DNA of 6,263 bases from assembly GCA_016210785.1 (NCBI GenBank), contig JACQTN010000591.1, forward strand, positions 1 through 6,263, in the 5' to 3' direction. Under the pieces are notes generated by a model. That model saw only the letters and a list, made by a program, of their open reading frames with translations, searched no databases and was not told the DNA's origin. Made by a program: the position numbers and the translations under genes. Source of the stretch: Armatimonadota bacterium (GTDB taxonomy: Bacteria > Sysuimicrobiota > Sysuimicrobiia > Sysuimicrobiales > JACQTN01). Shown here piece by piece: positions 5,220 to 6,263 of the stretch (position 1 is its first letter; each line of letters begins with the position of its first letter).

Positions 5220-5903
5220 ATGGAGAAGCACCCGCTGCACGGCGTGATTCACAGCGACATCAAACGCCCGCCGGCGGACATCATCAAGGCTTTCCGCCGG
5301 CACGATACCGCCAAGATCGCCGACGCCATGGCGCGGGCAGGCGTCATGTCCCACGAGATCAAGCCGATCCAGCCCGGCATGAAGGTCTGCGGGCCTGCCG
5401 TGACCGTGTGGACCAAGCCCGGGGACGTGCTCTACGTGCTCAAGGCCAGCGACGTGATCCAGACCGGCGACGTGCTGGTGATCGACGAGGGTGGCTCCAA
5501 GGACCTGGCGGCGATGGGGGAGCGCTACGGCTCGTACCTCAAGAGCATCGGCACGGCGGGCATCGTCATTGATGGCGCCACGCGCGACTCGCGCGGCCTC
5601 ATCGATCTGGGCCTGCCCACCTTCGCCCGCGCCGTGTGCATCGCCATCACGGGGTCCATCGGCCCGGGCGCCATCAATGTGCCCATCCAGTGCGGCGGCG
5701 CCCCGGTCAACCCGGGCGATCTGATCGTGGGCGACGACGACGGCGTCGTGGTGGTGCCGCGGGAGCACGCGGCGCAGGTGCTGAAGCTCGCGGACGAGCA
5801 CCTGGCGGGAGAGCTGGCCCGGCTGGAGATGGTGCGCGGCGGCAAGCGCTTCACGGAGGTCGCCAACCTGGAGCCGAAGCTGGCCGCTTGGCGCACGCCC
5901 TAG
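5220..5903 (+). CDS. RraA-fold protein, probable 4-hydroxy-4-methyl-2-oxoglutarate/CHA-type aldolase
   Basis: A 227-residue member of the RraA/dimethylmenaquinone-methyltransferase-like fold. The active-site motif is IVIDGATRDSRGL (115-127), with R122 and D123 equivalent to the Arg-Asp pair that binds substrate and metal in HMG/CHA aldolase. A preceding segment, DVLVIDEGGSKDLAAMGE (84-101), forms the other wall of the site. NPGDLIVGDDDGVVVVP (164-180) is the family C-terminal block. Family enzymes cleave 4-hydroxy-4-methyl-2-oxoglutarate or 4-carboxy-4-hydroxy-2-oxoadipate to pyruvate or oxaloacetate; E. coli RraA itself inhibits RNase E. The intact catalytic pair, a length above that of RraA (~160), and the aldolase neighbour all favour an enzyme. 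GGGAGGG (5207-5213) sits 6 nt before the ATG. The N-terminal ~25 residues are family-specific. Substrate is not identified. Confidence 0.88.
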   Translation: MEKHPLHGVIHSDIKRPPADIIKAFRRHDTAKIADAMARAGVMSHEIKPIQPGMKVCGPAVTVWTKPGDVLYVLKASDVIQTGDVLVIDEGGSKDLAAMGERYGSYLKSIGTAGIVIDGATRDSRGLIDLGLPTFARAVCIAITGSIGPGAINVPIQCGGAPVNPGDLIVGDDDGVVVVPREHAAQVLKLADEHLAGELARLEMVRGGKRFTEVANLEPKLAAWRTP

Positions 5904-5914
5904 CCGGCAAGGTT

Positions 5915-5943
5915 GGGTGGGGTGTCTTTACGCCACTCCACCC
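5915..5943 (+). terminator. Hairpin 1 after the RraA-fold gene
   Basis: GGGTGGGGTG (5915-5924) pairs with CACTCCACCC (5934-5943), 10 bp including one G-T pair, around the loop TCTTTACGC. It begins 11 nt after the stop codon of the operon's last gene. No T run follows, so it may stabilise the mRNA end or act with the next hairpins rather than terminate alone. Confidence 0.5.
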
Positions 5944-5960
5944 TTCACCTTGTGTCCGAT

Positions 5961-5985
5961 GGGGGGAGGCCCTTCGCCTCCCCCC
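5961..5985. terminator. Hairpin 2, perfect 10-bp GC-rich stem
   Basis: GGGGGGAGGC (5961-5970) and GCCTCCCCCC (5976-5985) pair perfectly around CCTTC, with an extra T-A pair outside. The stem is symmetric, so it could act for both the plus-strand operon and the convergent permease transcript. Neither side has a T tract. Confidence 0.5.
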
Positions 5986-5987
5986 AA

Positions 5988-6056
5988 TGAACCCCCTGAA
6001 ACATCCAACGGGTGCACTCGGAACGGCGAGGCGCTCCGGATGTTTCAGGGGGTTCA
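5988..6056. repeat. Perfect 19-bp inverted repeat with 31-bp loop
   Basis: TGAACCCCCTGAAACATCC (5988-6006) is exactly complementary to 6038-6056. The 31-base loop contains the small palindrome GTGCAC. The stem is far longer than needed for a terminator. It could be a bidirectional termination or mRNA-protection structure, or one copy of a dispersed palindromic (REP/MITE-like) element. It lies between two convergent genes. Confidence 0.85.
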
Positions 6057-6102
6057 ACCCTCCACCCGCGACGGTGTAGACTCCGACACACCCGTGATGC
6101 TC

Positions 6103-6122
6103 GGCCTCGGCGAAGCCGGGCC
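6103..6122 (-). terminator. Hairpin 4, just after the permease stop
   Basis: On the minus strand GGCCCGGC-TTC-GCCGAGGCC (6122-6103) forms a stem of ~8 bp with a TTC loop, one G-T pair and one bulged base. It lies ~28 nt after the permease stop codon. It resembles an intrinsic terminator stem but lacks a T run. Confidence 0.4.
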
Positions 6123-6149
6123 TGCGCATGCAGTGTAGCGCCCGATCTC

Positions 6150-6263
6150 CTACAGCCGGCCGCGCAGCGTGGGGTCGAGTCGGTCGCGCAGGCTGTCTCC
6201 CATGAAGTTGGCGGCCAGGACGACCAGCGAGATGATGATGCTGGGGAACGCCACCGTCCTCCA
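6150..6263 (-). CDS. ABC transporter permease, DppC/OppC type, C-terminal end only
   Basis: The last 37 codons of a minus-strand gene that continues beyond the right edge. The tail reads VAFPSIIISLVVLAANFMGD then SLRDRLDPTLRGRL and a TAG stop. It shows the final hydrophobic membrane segment followed by the G-D-x-L-R-D-x-L-D-P-x-L-R signature that ends inner-membrane permeases of the dipeptide/oligopeptide/nickel ABC importer family. Such transporters import peptides, but relatives also move sugars, opines and other solutes. The gene converges on the aldolase operon, so it is not co-transcribed with it. Any link in substrate is only suggested by proximity. The family is recognised from a short tail, so the exact subfamily is uncertain. 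Confidence 0.85.
   Translation of the reverse strand, partial: WRTVAFPSIIISLVVLAANFMGDSLRDRLDPTLRGRL

Noticed and set aside
5220..5903. RraA-fold protein as an RNase E regulator working with the nearby DEAD-box helicase
   Set aside because: Attractive because E. coli RraA affects the degradosome. However, the protein is longer than RraA, keeps the aldolase Arg-Asp pair, and is in an operon with an aldolase, divergent from the helicase.
1..6263. CRISPR array, rRNA or transposon ends
   Set aside because: No regularly spaced repeats, rRNA-like segments, transposase or terminal inverted repeats with target duplications were seen.

Overview
The window is GC-rich bacterial chromosomal DNA with sigma70-type promoters, good Shine-Dalgarno (SD) sequences and a tRNA with an encoded CCA end. 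The gene mix (metal-dependent aldolase, RraA-fold protein, oligopeptide-type ABC permease, DEAD-box helicase, leaderless subtilase) would fit an environmental lineage such as Chloroflexota, Actinomycetota or a related uncultured phylum. The sequence alone does not settle the taxon.

Left edge (1-702): the C-terminal half of a tyrosine recombinase runs into the 3' end of a tRNA-Val(CAC) gene on the opposite strand. The integrase stop codon lies inside the tRNA T arm. This is the usual layout of an integrative element seated at the 3' end of a tRNA, with the element to the left and host chromosome to the right. The integrase also has an apparent one-base deletion in a G run, so its conserved core is split over two frames. 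The tRNA has its own near-consensus promoter.

Middle left (859-2699, minus strand): a subtilisin-type (S8) protease gene with no signal peptide, followed at once by a 128-residue gene that resembles the protease's own N-terminal propeptide, including an identical VFPQPVQ end motif, but has no catalytic domain. I read the pair as a protease plus a free-standing propeptide-like inhibitor or folding chaperone. This is the most interesting system in the window. Upstream of the protease are a possible 15-codon leader ORF and a hairpin that covers the protease SD and start codon.

Middle (2888-4266, minus strand): a compact DEAD-box RNA helicase with a near-perfect promoter (TTGACA-17-TATGAT), a predicted ~119-nt structured 5' leader, and a strong hairpin terminator after the stop codon.

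Right (4349-5903, plus strand, divergent from the helicase): a probable two-gene catabolic operon with an HpcH/HpaI-family aldolase and an RraA-fold protein of the HMG/CHA aldolase type. Both families cleave 2-oxo acids to pyruvate or oxaloacetate-level products. A convergent gene at the right edge (minus strand) is the C-terminal end of a DppC/OppC-type ABC permease. The 246-bp gap between these convergent genes holds four hairpins, one with a perfect 19-bp stem.
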